The notes under the pieces were generated by a model. The model had not been told where the DNA came from. It saw only the letters and a list, made by a program, of their open reading frames with translations, and searched no databases. The translations under genes were made by a program, and so were the position numbers. 64,000 nt of DNA from Halalkalibacter sp. APA_J-10(15) (GTDB lineage: Bacteria > Bacillota > Bacilli > Bacillales > Bacillaceae_D): positions 62,001-126,000 of the forward strand of contig NZ_JALKEV010000003.1 of assembly GCF_023017105.1 (NCBI RefSeq). The letters run 5' to 3'. Positions within the stretch are counted from its first letter, which is position 1, and each line of letters starts with the position of its first letter. Shown here one piece after another: positions 37,076 through 47,224 of the stretch.

Positions 37076-37849
37076 ATGAGTATTTACCAACATTTCAGAG
37101 AGAATGAATGGACATTTGTTGATCAAGCATTAGAATGGCAGCAAGATGCCAAATTACGTTATCGAGAAAGATTAACTGATTTTCTTGACCCGAGACAACA
37201 AGAGATCTTACAAAGTGTCATCGGTCAGGATGACGAGGTAAATCTCTCTTTTCTAGGAGGTTCGCCTTTTTCTGAGAGAAAGCGTGCATTCGTTGCACCT
37301 TCTTATATTCAGACTATTGAAGAGGACTTTAAGCTTTCACTATGTATTATTCGATATCCTTCTAAATTTGTTTCGCTTGAACATCGTGATGTATTAGGGG
37401 CATTAATGAATGTCGGTCTTAAGCGTGAAAAATTCGGAGATATTGTTATTGGTGACGGCTATGTACAAGTGATTATTGCCGAGGAAATTGAAGATTTTAT
37501 CATTGCAAATGTTAAAATGATTGGAAATGCGTCGGTATCACTCGAACGAAGACCTATATCTGAACATGAGAAAAATGAAGAAGTTTGGGATGAACAAACA
37601 ACGACGATTTCGTCTCTTCGGTTAGATGCGGTTTTGGCTCAAATTTATAAGCTATCTCGTTCTAAAGTACTTCCAATTATTGAGAAAGGCCTTGTTAAAG
37701 TGAATTTTAAAACAATTGATCAGCAGTCCTTTCTGCTAGAAGCAGGTGATCAATTGTCAGTAAGGGGATTTGGTCGATCCAAGCTTATAAAAGTTGAAGG
37801 AAGAACGAAGAAGGATAAGTACAGGCTTCGTTTTGGTCGACTTTCATAA
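37076..37849 (+). CDS. ylmH: S4-domain RNA-binding protein YlmH
   Basis: 257 residues. An N-terminal alpha/beta part (about 1-175) precedes an S4 domain (about 180-240, SSLRLDAVLAQIYKLSRSKV). YlmH binds ribosomal particles and has been linked to ribosome-associated quality control in B. subtilis, where it can take part alongside RqcH/RqcP; rqcH is also in this window. GTGGTG precedes the ATG. Confidence 0.9.
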   Translation: MSIYQHFRENEWTFVDQALEWQQDAKLRYRERLTDFLDPRQQEILQSVIGQDDEVNLSFLGGSPFSERKRAFVAPSYIQTIEEDFKLSLCIIRYPSKFVSLEHRDVLGALMNVGLKREKFGDIVIGDGYVQVIIAEEIEDFIIANVKMIGNASVSLERRPISEHEKNEEVWDEQTTTISSLRLDAVLAQIYKLSRSKVLPIIEKGLVKVNFKTIDQQSFLLEAGDQLSVRGFGRSKLIKVEGRTKKDKYRLRFGRLS

Positions 37850-37863
37850 TATAATGAAGTAAA

Positions 37864-37954
37864 AGAGGTTGTTCAAAAAGTATCAAAAAATATGGCGATG
37901 GCTCTGTTCGCTACGCGTCTTGTGATGAGAAAACCGCCATTTTGAACAACCTCT
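37864..37954. repeat. 91-bp inverted repeat, terminator- or MITE-like
   Basis: AGAGGTTGTTCAAAA (37864-37878) pairs perfectly with TTTTGAACAACCTCT (37940-37954), with an inner ATGGCG/CGCCAT pair offset by 13 bases. Flanks are A-rich on both sides. It may terminate ylmH, but the 15-bp perfect ends and roughly 40-bp unpaired centre also look like a miniature transposable element. No ORF is present. Confidence 0.6.
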
Positions 37955-38025
37955 AAAAGGATTTTCGAAATAAATGTCGAATAAAGTTAAGTAGACAAGT
38001 AAGCAACTAACTAGGAGGTGGCGAT

Positions 38026-38526
38026 ATGCCTTTAACGCCTTTAGATATTCATAATAAGGAATTCACTAGAGGATTTCGTGGATATGATGAAGATGAAGTA
38101 AATGAATTTTTGGATCAAGTTATTAAGGATTATGAGGCTGTATTGAAAGAGAAGAAGGATTTATTTGAGCAATTGACAACTCTTGAGGAGAAGCTTGGTC
38201 ACTTCCAAGATATGGAGGAAACGCTTAATAAATCGATCTTAATCGCTCAGGAAACGGCTGAGGAAGTAAGAAGAAATGCTCAAAAGGAAGCACAATTAAT
38301 TGTGAAGGAAGCAGAAAAAAATGCTGACCGGATTATAAATGATGCGTTGTCTAAATCACGTAAAGTGATGATGGATATGGAAGAGCTGAAAAAGCAAGCT
38401 TCTGTATATAAGATGCGTTTTAAAATGTTAATTGAAGCGCAGCTTGAAATGCTTCGAACTGAGGATTGGAAAGAAATGACTGCAACCGTTGATGATGAAG
38501 AGGAAAAGACTAGTTATACTGAATAA
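38026..38526 (+). CDS. divIVA: Division/polarity protein DivIVA
   Basis: 166 residues. The N-terminal MPLTPLDIHNKEFTRGFRGYDEDEVNEFLDQV region is the DivIVA membrane-curvature-binding domain (shown here only as a family hallmark), followed by long coiled coils (about 30-60 and 75-150). It marks division sites and poles, positions MinJ/MinCD and anchors the origin at sporulation. AGGAGGTGG precedes the ATG. Confidence 0.94.
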   Translation: MPLTPLDIHNKEFTRGFRGYDEDEVNEFLDQVIKDYEAVLKEKKDLFEQLTTLEEKLGHFQDMEETLNKSILIAQETAEEVRRNAQKEAQLIVKEAEKNADRIINDALSKSRKVMMDMEELKKQASVYKMRFKMLIEAQLEMLRTEDWKEMTATVDDEEEKTSYTE

Positions 38527-38530
38527 TAAC

Positions 38531-38559
38531 TTGATCTTCATTCATGTCTGACTTATAAT
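38531..38559 (+). promoter_or_regulatory. Sigma-A promoter of ileS
   Basis: TTGATC (38531-38536), a 17-bp spacer and TATAAT (38554-38559) lie just upstream of the T-box leader. Confidence 0.8.
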
Positions 38560-38589
38560 TACTTCATTCGTTTAAACAAAATAAAAGTA

Positions 38590-38825
38590 AACACAATGAT
38601 AAGGAAGAGTACAGTATGTTTCATGTACGTAGCGATTCAGGGATGGTGAAAGCCTGATTACATAGCATATTGGAAAATCACCCTTTAGTATTGCGCTGAA
38701 CGCTATAGTAAGCTGCAACGTCTCATTCACGTTAAGAATGCTTGAGTGGAAAGGTTATCTTTTCATGAGGGTGGTACCACGGGTTAACTTCTCGTCCCTT
38801 TTTTTAGGGGTGAGGAGTTTTTTGA
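38590..38825 (+). ncRNA. T-box riboswitch of ileS (isoleucine)
   Basis: The T-box sequence AGGGTGGTACCACGGG is at 38768-38783. The Ile specifier ATC lies at 38677-38679 in the Stem I internal loop (AAAATCACCC). The terminator is AACTTCTCGTCCCT with AGGGGTGAGGAGTT (38786-38818) followed by T6. Uncharged tRNA(Ile) binding to the specifier and T-box would form the antiterminator and allow ileS transcription. Confidence 0.95.
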
Positions 38826-38850
38826 TTTTCAAAATTAAGGAGTTGGAAAA

Positions 38851-41619
38851 ATGGAATACAAAGAAACATTACTTATGCCCAAAACGGCATTCCCAATGAG
38901 AGGGAATTTGCCGAATCGTGAGCCAGAGCGTCAAAGTATTTGGAATGAACAAAACATTTATGAAAAAGTACAAGAACGTACGAAAGGCCGACCTCTATTT
39001 GTCTTACATGATGGTCCTCCTTATGCAAATGGGGATATTCATATGGGCCATGCACTAAATAAAATCTTGAAAGATTTTATCGTGCGTTATAAATCAATGA
39101 GTGGCTTTCATGCTCCTTACGTACCAGGATGGGATACACATGGACTTCCAATTGAAACAGCATTGACGAAAAACGGTAAAGTGAAGCGTAAGGAGATGAG
39201 TGTAGCTCAATTTAGAAAGCTTTGTGAAGAGTATGCACTTAAGCAAATTGCTCGCCAACGTGAACAATTTATGCGTTTAGGTGTTCGTGGAGATTGGTGG
39301 AATCCTTATATTACGCTAGATAAAGGGTATGAGGCACAACAAATAAAAGTGTTCGGTGATATGGCGAAGAAAGGGTACATTTATAAAGGGAAGAAGCCCG
39401 TTTATTGGTCACCATCATCTGAGTCAGCTCTAGCTGAAGCTGAAATTGAATACCACGATAAACGTTCGCCCTCCATTTATGTTGCCTTTTCTGTAAAAGA
39501 AGGTGGGGACGTATTAGACGGTGATGAAAAAATCATTATTTGGACAACAACACCTTGGACGATTCCTGCTAATTTAGGGATTGCTGTACATCCTGATTTA
39601 ACATATGTAGTTGTACTAGTAAATCATCAAAAATATGTCGTTGCGGAAGGATTACTTGAAACGCTAGCAAATGAATTTGAATGGGAGCAATATGAAGTAA
39701 CGAAAACAATGAAAGGCTCTCAGTTAGAAAACGTCGTTGCAGAACATCCGATTTATAAACGCGACTCACTCGTCATCTGTGGAGATCATGTCACATTAGA
39801 TGCTGGTACTGGTTGTGTTCACACAGCTCCAGGACATGGTGAAGAGGATTACATTGTCGGACAAAAGTATGGTTTAGATATCCTTTGCCCAGTTGATGAC
39901 AAAGGATATATGACTGATGAAGCTCCTGGTTTTGAAGGCTTGTTCTATGATGAAGCGAATAAACCGATTACCCAAAAATTAGATGAGCTCGGTTCGTTAA
40001 TGAAGCTAACGTTTATTACACATTCGTATGCGCATGATTGGAGGACGAAGAAGCCGGTTATTTATCGTGCAACGGCTCAATGGTTTGCTTCAATTGAACA
40101 ATTCCGGGATCAACTGTTAAAAGCTGTTGAAGAGGTCGATTGGATTCCGAAGTGGGGCGAGACTCGTTTATTTAATATGGTACGTGATCGAGGCGACTGG
40201 TGCATATCTCGTCAACGTGCTTGGGGTGTACCAATTCCTGTGTTTTACGGCGAAGATGGAGAGCCAATTATTACGGATGAGACAATTAATCATATCGTCA
40301 AGTTATTTAGAGAGCATGGTTCGAATGTTTGGTTCGAATGGGATACGGAACAACTTTTACCAGAAGGGTTCACGTCTTCTCATAGTCCAAATGGAACATT
40401 TACTCGTGAAATGGATATTATGGATGTTTGGTTTGATTCAGGCTCTTCTCATCAGGCTGTTCTTGAGGAACGTAAAGAGCTGGATCGACCCGCAGATTTG
40501 TACTTGGAAGGCTCTGACCAATATCGAGGCTGGTTTAACTCATCGCTTTCTACGGCTGTAGCAGTGACTGGAAAAGCACCTTATAAGGGCGTGTTAAGTC
40601 ACGGCTTTACACTTGATGGAGATGGTCGTAAAATGAGTAAATCAATTGGAAATGTAGTCATTCCTAACGATGTTATGAAGCAGCTTGGAGCTGATATTTT
40701 ACGCTTATGGGTAGCGTCGGTTGATTATCAAGCAGATGTACGTGTTTCTGATAAAATATTAAAGCAAGTATCTGAGTCCTATCGAAAAATTCGAAATACT
40801 TTTCGATTTTTATTAGGAAATTTGCATGATTTTAATCCGAGCGCTCATCGTGTTGAAACGGAGCAACTTAGAGAAGTTGATCTATTTATGCTCGTTAAAC
40901 TAAACAATGTGATTGAAAAAGTAACAGAATCATATGAGCATTATCAGTTTTCGACGGTTTATCATACTATTCATAACTTCTGTACCATTGAATTAAGTTC
41001 ATTTTACATGGATATGGCAAAGGATACGTTATATATTGAGCATGCTAATCATCCAGCACGAAGAGCGATTCAAACAGTGATGCATGAAGTGCTTATTGCA
41101 TTAACGAAGCTCGTTTCACCAATCTTGTCACATACAGCAGATGAAGTATGGGAGCACATACCTAATGTTGAAGAAGAAAGTGTTCAATTAACGGATATGC
41201 CTCAAGTTCAAGCGTTCAATGATGTAGAAGGTCTAGAGAAAAAATGGGATCAGTTTATGGAGATACGAGATGACGTTCTAAAAGCATTAGAGCAAGCTCG
41301 AAATGAAAAGAAAATAGGGAAATCATTAACAGCTGCTATTACGCTATATGCAAGTGGTCCTGTCAGTGATTTATTACGTTCGATTGAAAACCTTGAAAAG
41401 CTCTTTATCGTTTCGAGCGTGAAAATGGCTGGTGAAGTAAATGAAGCACCAAACTCGGCGACGACTTTTGAACAATTAGCCATTTCCGTTGAGCAAGCTG
41501 AAGGTGAGACGTGTGAGCGCTGTTGGGTTGTATCGACTACAGTAGGCGCTTCCGCTGAGCATCCTACCTTATGCTCTTCTTGTGCCGAAACGGTGAAAAC
41601 GTACTACGCAAATGAATAA
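38851..41619 (+). CDS. ileS: Isoleucyl-tRNA synthetase
   Basis: 922 residues, bacterial IleRS type 1. The HIGH-type motif HMGH is at 64-67 and KMSKS at 594-598. The editing domain lies between ([13 protein letters not shown] and following), and the C-terminal zinc site is formed by CERCW and CSSC. It charges tRNA(Ile) and is controlled by the T-box immediately upstream. The ATG follows AAGGAG. It ends at a terminator. Confidence 0.98.
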   Translation: MEYKETLLMPKTAFPMRGNLPNREPERQSIWNEQNIYEKVQERTKGRPLFVLHDGPPYANGDIHMGHALNKILKDFIVRYKSMSGFHAPYVPGWDTHGLPIETALTKNGKVKRKEMSVAQFRKLCEEYALKQIARQREQFMRLGVRGDWWNPYITLDKGYEAQQIKVFGDMAKKGYIYKGKKPVYWSPSSESALAEAEIEYHDKRSPSIYVAFSVKEGGDVLDGDEKIIIWTTTPWTIPANLGIAVHPDLTYVVVLVNHQKYVVAEGLLETLANEFEWEQYEVTKTMKGSQLENVVAEHPIYKRDSLVICGDHVTLDAGTGCVHTAPGHGEEDYIVGQKYGLDILCPVDDKGYMTDEAPGFEGLFYDEANKPITQKLDELGSLMKLTFITHSYAHDWRTKKPVIYRATAQWFASIEQFRDQLLKAVEEVDWIPKWGETRLFNMVRDRGDWCISRQRAWGVPIPVFYGEDGEPIITDETINHIVKLFREHGSNVWFEWDTEQLLPEGFTSSHSPNGTFTREMDIMDVWFDSGSSHQAVLEERKELDRPADLYLEGSDQYRGWFNSSLSTAVAVTGKAPYKGVLSHGFTLDGDGRKMSKSIGNVVIPNDVMKQLGADILRLWVASVDYQADVRVSDKILKQVSESYRKIRNTFRFLLGNLHDFNPSAHRVETEQLREVDLFMLVKLNNVIEKVTESYEHYQFSTVYHTIHNFCTIELSSFYMDMAKDTLYIEHANHPARRAIQTVMHEVLIALTKLVSPILSHTADEVWEHIPNVEEESVQLTDMPQVQAFNDVEGLEKKWDQFMEIRDDVLKALEQARNEKKIGKSLTAAITLYASGPVSDLLRSIENLEKLFIVSSVKMAGEVNEAPNSATTFEQLAISVEQAEGETCERCWVVSTTVGASAEHPTLCSSCAETVKTYYANE

Positions 41620-41628
41620 ATATTTTGG

Positions 41629-41660
41629 GAACGGCTAGCATAACGCTAGTCGTTTTTTTA
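41629..41660 (+). terminator. ileS terminator
   Basis: AACGGCTAGC pairs with GCTAGTCGTT (one G-U) and is followed by T7. Confidence 0.92.
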
Positions 41661-41833
41661 ATTAGGAAATTATAAGTAGGTATCGTTCGTGTTCTTGAAA
41701 AGTTAATATTAAGACATAGGTGTGTAAATATACCATGTTAAATCTTACTTGGCTATCGTTACGGTCATTGGTGAAACTATACAATGACGTCATTAGATTT
41801 GATGTCAATGTAACAACTGGGGGAATCGAGATA

Positions 41834-42487
41834 ATGGACTATACTTCTTTAAAGCAACAATTGCTGCAACGAAAACAAAAGGTTGAGGCACGAATTAAAG
41901 AAAGCTTCTCTGATGAAGAGAAAGAGTCTCTTTCTTATTCGACTGGTGAGTTATCACAATATGATAACCATCCCGCTGATACTGCTACAGATCTGTACGA
42001 AAGAGAAAAGGATGCAGCATTAATGGAGCAGCTCGAGCATGAGCATGAGGAAATTGAGCATGCCCTAGCTAAATTTGATAAAGGAACGTATGGGATTTGT
42101 GAGGAGACAGGAAAAGAAATCCCATATGAACGACTTGAGGCACAACCGACTGCAAGAACGGTTATTGAAAAAGGAGAGAAGGGAATGATGGATTCTTCTC
42201 ATCCAGCTGAAGAGGATGTGCTTCAAGGCTTTAACACCTTTAATTTTGACCATTTATCGAAAGAAACAGAATTTGATGCGGAAGATTCCTATCAAGCTGT
42301 TGCATCATTTAATGAGAATTCGATGATCTTTGAAGACTCTTCATTCATGGATCAAGATGAATTAATTGGCTATGTTGAGGAGATTGAAGGCTTTCTTTCG
42401 ACTGGTATTGAGGGGTATTCAGGATCGGAAAATGTCCAGTTCCAACGAAATGTTCATTATGATCATTATTTAAATGGACAAAATTAG
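41834..42487 (+). CDS. ylyA: TraR/DksA-like (YteA family) sporulation regulator YlyA
   Basis: 217 residues from the ATG at 41834 after GGGGGAATCGAG; longer in-frame starts have no ribosome site. Residues 1-75 are a charged helical hairpin, followed by a DksA-type finger region (GTYGICEETGKEIPYERLEAQPTAR) that keeps one Cys only, so it cannot bind zinc in the usual way. An acidic tail (about 120-217) follows. B. subtilis YlyA is a forespore RNA-polymerase-binding regulator. A perfect 12-bp palindrome (AATGACGTCATT, 41783-41794) lies upstream. Confidence 0.85.
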   Translation: MDYTSLKQQLLQRKQKVEARIKESFSDEEKESLSYSTGELSQYDNHPADTATDLYEREKDAALMEQLEHEHEEIEHALAKFDKGTYGICEETGKEIPYERLEAQPTARTVIEKGEKGMMDSSHPAEEDVLQGFNTFNFDHLSKETEFDAEDSYQAVASFNENSMIFEDSSFMDQDELIGYVEEIEGFLSTGIEGYSGSENVQFQRNVHYDHYLNGQN

Positions 42488-42490
42488 ATA

Positions 42491-42534
42491 GAAAGCAGGC
42501 TCAAAGGATTATTTGAACTTTTGAGTCTGCTTTC
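42491..42534 (+). terminator. Hairpin after ylyA
   Basis: GAAAGCAGGCTCAAA pairs with TTTGAGTCTGCTTTC, with one G-U. The T run after it is weak (TTTCG), so termination may need the second hairpin downstream. Confidence 0.6.
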
Positions 42535-42540
42535 GTAAAA

Positions 42541-42586
42541 CAAAGGACAAAAAAAAGTGATAAGCCAAATTTTTTCAGTGCCCTTC
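42541..42586. repeat. Intergenic hairpin repeat, copy 2 (ylyA-lspA)
   Basis: AAGGAC-A8 against TTTTTTCAGTGCCCTT around the loop GTGATAAGCCA repeats the architecture of 18452-18501. One stem position is mismatched (GGAC against GGGC), suggesting decay. Confidence 0.6.
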
Positions 42587-42606
42587 CTGCTTGTCGCTTG
42601 GCGGTA

Positions 42607-42615
42607 TGATATAAT
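42607..42615 (+). promoter_or_regulatory. Extended -10 promoter of lspA
   Basis: TGATATAAT is a perfect extended -10, 40 bp before the lspA start. The -35 is weak. Confidence 0.65.
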
Positions 42616-42654
42616 AACTAAAGTTAACCATTTTATCGTAGTGGAGGGGTAGGT

Positions 42655-43131
42655 TTGAACGTATTAAAATATTATGCTTTAACACTCGCCATCATTTTAT
42701 TGGATCAGTTAACGAAATGGATCGTTGTTAAAGAAATGGAAGTCGGAGAACGAATTAGATTAATTGAAAATGTCCTTTATTTCACATCCCATCGTAATCA
42801 GGGGGCAGCATTTGGGATTTTACAAGGTCAAATGTGGTTCTTTTATATCGTGACGATTGTTGTTGTCATTGGCATCGTTTATTATATGAAAAAAGAGGGA
42901 TCTAAAAGTGTTATGATAGGCATTTCACTCGGATTCATTCTTGGTGGCGCACTTGGGAATTTTATCGATCGTGTACTTCGAGGAGAAGTCGTTGACTTTA
43001 TTGATACATACATATTTGGATATAATTTTCCGATCTTTAATGTTGCTGATTCTGCCCTCTGTGTAGGTGTTGGAATTCTCTTTATCAAGATGATTGCGGA
43101 TGAACGGAAACAGAAAAAGGAGAGAACGTAA
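42655..43131 (+). CDS. lspA: Lipoprotein signal peptidase (signal peptidase II)
   Basis: 158 residues from the TTG at 42655, after GGAGGGGTAGG. Four membrane helices and the conserved aspartic-protease motifs GNFIDRV and NVADSAL, which hold the catalytic Asp pair, identify LspA. It cuts diacylated prolipoproteins, including presumably the two encoded at 21-22 kb. It ends in TAATG, overlapping the next gene by one base. Confidence 0.96.
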   Translation: MNVLKYYALTLAIILLDQLTKWIVVKEMEVGERIRLIENVLYFTSHRNQGAAFGILQGQMWFFYIVTIVVVIGIVYYMKKEGSKSVMIGISLGFILGGALGNFIDRVLRGEVVDFIDTYIFGYNFPIFNVADSALCVGVGILFIKMIADERKQKKERT

Positions 43132-44045
43132 TGGAGCAGCATGAATGGACTGTCACAGCTGAAGAACATGGAGAACGTATTGACAAGGTGTTAACAGCTA
43201 ATGAGAAAAAATGGTCTCGAACTCAAGTTCAGCAATGGATTAATAATGACCATATTAACGTAAATGGGAAGCCGGTAAAAAGAAATTATAAAGTGTCAGC
43301 AAATGATCATATTACTTTAACGATTCCTGAACCTGAAGAATTAGAAGTCGTTGCTGAGAATATACCAATTGAAATCGTCTATGAAGATGAAGATGTGATC
43401 GTCGTGAATAAACCACGAGGAATGGTTGTACATCCAGCCCCAGGTCATTCATCTAGAACGCTAGTTAATGCGCTTATGTATCATTGCCAAGACTTATCAG
43501 GTATTAATGGGGTCATTAGACCTGGAATTGTTCATCGAATTGATAAAGATACTTCAGGGCTTTTAATGGTCGCAAAAAATGACCATGCACATGAATCGTT
43601 AGTCAATCAATTGAAGAAGAAAACAACTAAGCGTATATATAAAGCGATCGTTCATGGCGTTATTCCACATCAACATGGTACGATAGATGCTCCGATTGGC
43701 CGTGATTATACAGATAGACAAAAGATGACCGTCACTGAGAAAAATAGTAAAGATGCTGTTACTCACTTTACAGTTTTAGAGACGTTTAAAAATTTCTCCT
43801 ATGTCCAATGTGAGTTGGAAACGGGTAGAACGCACCAAATTCGTGTACATATGAAGTATATTGGCTACCCATTAGCGGGTGATCCCAAATATGGTCCGAA
43901 ACGTAAATCACTACAAATAAATGGTCAAGCGCTTCATGCTGAGGTTCTTGGGTTTACCCATCCTCGTACTGGTGAAGATCTATTATTTGAAGTTCCTATT
44001 CCTCCAGATATGAGTGAACAATTAACGTTTCTTCGATCACAATAG
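43131..44045 (+). CDS. ylyB: RluA/RluD-family pseudouridine synthase YlyB
   Basis: 304 residues. An N-terminal S4 domain (about 14-65, ERIDKVL...QVQQWINNDHINVNGK) is followed by the catalytic domain with HRIDKDTSG (about 138-146), where the Asp is catalytic, and GRTHQIRVHMKYIG. It converts U to pseudouridine in large rRNA, probably 23S by homology to RluD. It is coupled to lspA, as in most Firmicutes. Confidence 0.93.
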   Translation: MEQHEWTVTAEEHGERIDKVLTANEKKWSRTQVQQWINNDHINVNGKPVKRNYKVSANDHITLTIPEPEELEVVAENIPIEIVYEDEDVIVVNKPRGMVVHPAPGHSSRTLVNALMYHCQDLSGINGVIRPGIVHRIDKDTSGLLMVAKNDHAHESLVNQLKKKTTKRIYKAIVHGVIPHQHGTIDAPIGRDYTDRQKMTVTEKNSKDAVTHFTVLETFKNFSYVQCELETGRTHQIRVHMKYIGYPLAGDPKYGPKRKSLQINGQALHAEVLGFTHPRTGEDLLFEVPIPPDMSEQLTFLRSQ

Positions 44046-44058
44046 TCGAAAAAAGTCG

Positions 44059-44087
44059 TTGACATTTTGACACATCTCGTTCATACT
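44059..44087 (+). promoter_or_regulatory. Sigma-A promoter of the pyr operon
   Basis: TTGACA (44059-44064), a 17-bp spacer and CATACT (44082-44087) precede the first PyrR attenuator. Confidence 0.8.
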
Positions 44088-44109
44088 ATGAGTAATTAAA
44101 TAAGTCCTT

Positions 44110-44794
<685 letters not shown>

Positions 44795-44835
44795 AAATAG
44801 TGATTGTAGAAAAGAGACAAGTAGGGGGATATACA

Positions 44836-46131
44836 ATGGCATCAAATCATGAAATTGGCATTCAGGAGAAACCAAGGTTAGATAAATGGGTCGTATTAAG
44901 TATCCAGCATTTATTTGCCATGTTTGGAGCAACGATATTAGTTCCGTTTTTAGTCGATCTAAGTCCTTCAGTAGCATTGCTTTCAAGTGGTCTAGGAACA
45001 ATTGCTTATTTACTCATAACTAGAGGTCAAGTTCCTGCTTACTTAGGATCATCCTTTGCCTTTATTGCACCGATCATTTCAGCAATGGCAATTGGTGGTC
45101 CAGAAGGGGCGATGGTTGGTAGCTTTTTTGCTGGGATCGTATACGGGATCGTTGCATTAGTTATTAAAACCATTGGAGTAAAGTGGATTATGAACATCCT
45201 CCCTCCTATAGTAGTTGGACCAGTCATAATGGTCATTGGATTAGGGCTAGCAGGTGTTGCTGTTGATATGGCGATGAATGAACAAGGAACCGGGGAATAC
45301 AATGGAACGTTCTTATTTGTAGCACTCGTTTCTCTTGGGATAACCGTTCTAGCTTCGATTTTCTTCAAGGGATTCTTTAGTTTAGTCCCCATTTTGTTCG
45401 GGATTGTCGGTGGGTATATCACATCATTGATTGTAGGAATTGTTGATTTCACCCCTGTTAAAGAGGCAGATTTCATTTCTGCACCTGAGGTGATCGTTCC
45501 ATTTGTCACGTATACACCTAGTTTAAGTTGGACGATTTTGTTCATTATGGTACCGATTGCTGTCGTAACGATTTCTGAACATATTGGAGATCAGATGGTA
45601 CTTAGTAAGGTGGTCGGTCGAAACTTTATTAAAAAGCCAGGTTTACATCGCTCATTATTGGGGGATGGAGTAGCAACAATTATTGCTTCGTTAATTGGTG
45701 GTCCACCTAATACAACTTATGGTGAGAACATTGGTGTTCTAGCGATTACGAGAGTATTTAGTGTGTTTGTTATTGCAGGTGCGGCAGTCATTGCAATCTT
45801 CCTATCATTTATTGGTACGTTTGCGGCGTTTATTGAATCGATTCCAACAGCCGTCATGGGCGGTGTATCGATCTTACTGTTTGGTGTCATTGCATCATCT
45901 GGTTTAAGAATGTTAATTGATAATAAGATTAATATTGGGGAGAAGCGTAACTTAATTATTTCTTCGATTATACTAGTCGTTGGAATTGGTGGAGCTGTCA
46001 TTCAAGTAAATGAGCATATCGAAATCCCTGGTATGGCTTTAGCAGCAATTATTGGTATTATCCTGCATCAAGTATTACCAAATAAAGAAGTTAGCTATGG
46101 AAAGAAATCGATGTTTGAGACAGATGAATAG
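44836..46131 (+). CDS. pyrP: Uracil permease
   Basis: 431 residues from the ATG at 44836, after GTAGGGGG. An NCS2 (UraA) family transporter with about 12-14 membrane helices; motifs are QHLFAMFGATILVPFL near the N terminus, and SEHIGD and GGPPNTTYGENIGVLA in the substrate and proton sites. It imports uracil with protons for salvage. It lies 41 bp after pyrR, too close for the extra attenuator found there in B. subtilis. Confidence 0.95.
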   Translation: MASNHEIGIQEKPRLDKWVVLSIQHLFAMFGATILVPFLVDLSPSVALLSSGLGTIAYLLITRGQVPAYLGSSFAFIAPIISAMAIGGPEGAMVGSFFAGIVYGIVALVIKTIGVKWIMNILPPIVVGPVIMVIGLGLAGVAVDMAMNEQGTGEYNGTFLFVALVSLGITVLASIFFKGFFSLVPILFGIVGGYITSLIVGIVDFTPVKEADFISAPEVIVPFVTYTPSLSWTILFIMVPIAVVTISEHIGDQMVLSKVVGRNFIKKPGLHRSLLGDGVATIIASLIGGPPNTTYGENIGVLAITRVFSVFVIAGAAVIAIFLSFIGTFAAFIESIPTAVMGGVSILLFGVIASSGLRMLIDNKINIGEKRNLIISSIILVVGIGGAVIQVNEHIEIPGMALAAIIGIILHQVLPNKEVSYGKKSMFETDE

Positions 46132-46136
46132 AAGAT

Positions 46137-46244
46137 CCTTTTAAAAGAAGTACAGAGAGACTTCAAAAGGTGTTACGTTTTGAAGAGGGAACTCCCTCTC
46201 TCATTTCTAATACCCTGAGAAGCGTACTCTCAGGGTATTTTTTT
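46137..46244 (+). ncRNA. PyrR-binding attenuator 2 (pyrP-pyrB)
   Basis: AGTACAGAGAGACT (46149-46162) fits the PyrR loop ARUCCNGNGAGGYU at all but positions 4 and 12, and is closed by GAAG/CTTC and CCTTTT/AAAAGG stems (46137-46170). The terminator is TACCCTGAGA/TCTCAGGGTA (46211-46237) plus T7. This would control pyrB onwards. Confidence 0.85.
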
Positions 46245-46294
46245 ACAGAAAAGCTTAAACACAAGGTAAGAATTTTAAAAAGGGGATGATGAGT

Positions 46295-47212
46295 ATGATG
46301 ACAGCAATGGAGTTGCAACAAAGAGGAGATCTTTTAACGTTAGATAATATGACTACTATGGAAATTATACAACTGCTAGGAGAAGCTGAACAATTTGCTA
46401 CAGGTTATGAATGGACAACGAATCAACAAGCTGTCGTTGCGAATTTATTCTTTGAGCCTAGTACGAGAACACGTTATAGCTTTGAAGTAGCGCAAAAGCT
46501 TCTCGGATTTCATGTCTTATCCTTTAGTGAAGAGTCATCAAGCGTTCAAAAGGGAGAGTCTTTGTTAGATACGGTGAAAACTTTTGAGTCGATTGGGGCT
46601 AATGTCTTAGTCATTCGTCATCCAGAAAATGAATATTACGAACAAATTAAAGATCAATTATCCATTCCGATAGTAAATGGAGGTGATGGTAGTGGACATC
46701 ACCCGACTCAATCATTACTTGATATGCTAACAATCCAGCAAGAATTTGGAACGTTCGCAGGCTTAAATATTGTTATAACAGGTGATTTACGACATAGTCG
46801 AGTGGCTCGTTCTAATGCAGCGACTCTCACTCGCTTAGGTGCTAATGTGAAAGTGGCTGGCCCGATTGATTGGATGGAAGGTTATACTCATTTATATGAG
46901 CATGTCGATTTTGATACGTATCTTCCACAAGCAGATGTCGTGATGCTTCTAAGAATTCAGCATGAACGGCATGATCAATCCATGTCTTATACGAAAGAGG
47001 AGTATCATCGTCAATACGGATTGTCATTAGCTCGTGAGAGTCAATTAAAGCAAAATGCTATTATTCTTCATCCAGGACCTGTAAACCGTGGAGTTGAACT
47101 AGCAGATGAATTAGTAGAAGGGAAGCACTCGCGAATTTTTAAGCAAATGAAAAATGGAGTTGCTGTTCGAAAAGCCGTTATGAAACGGGCGATTCTAAAG
47201 CAATCATTGTAG
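46295..47212 (+). CDS. pyrB: Aspartate carbamoyltransferase catalytic chain
   Basis: 305 residues if started at the ATG at 46295, about nine bases after AAAGGGG; in-frame ATGs at 46286, 46289 and 46298 are alternatives. The carbamoyl-phosphate motif FEPSTRTRYSFE (about 50-61), HPTQSLLDM and HPGPVNRGVE are intact. It makes carbamoyl-aspartate. There is no regulatory chain gene (pyrI), as expected for Bacillus. Confidence 0.96.
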   Translation: MMTAMELQQRGDLLTLDNMTTMEIIQLLGEAEQFATGYEWTTNQQAVVANLFFEPSTRTRYSFEVAQKLLGFHVLSFSEESSSVQKGESLLDTVKTFESIGANVLVIRHPENEYYEQIKDQLSIPIVNGGDGSGHHPTQSLLDMLTIQQEFGTFAGLNIVITGDLRHSRVARSNAATLTRLGANVKVAGPIDWMEGYTHLYEHVDFDTYLPQADVVMLLRIQHERHDQSMSYTKEEYHRQYGLSLARESQLKQNAIILHPGPVNRGVELADELVEGKHSRIFKQMKNGVAVRKAVMKRAILKQSL

Positions 47213-47224
47213 GAGGAGAACGAG

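Noticed and set aside
44795..44835. Third PyrR attenuator between pyrR and pyrP
   Set aside because: The space is 41 bp, with no PyrR loop, antiterminator or T-tailed hairpin.
45039..45545. 168-codon ORF antisense to pyrP
   Set aside because: Shadow of a membrane-protein gene; Pro/Thr/Ile-rich composition and no start signal.
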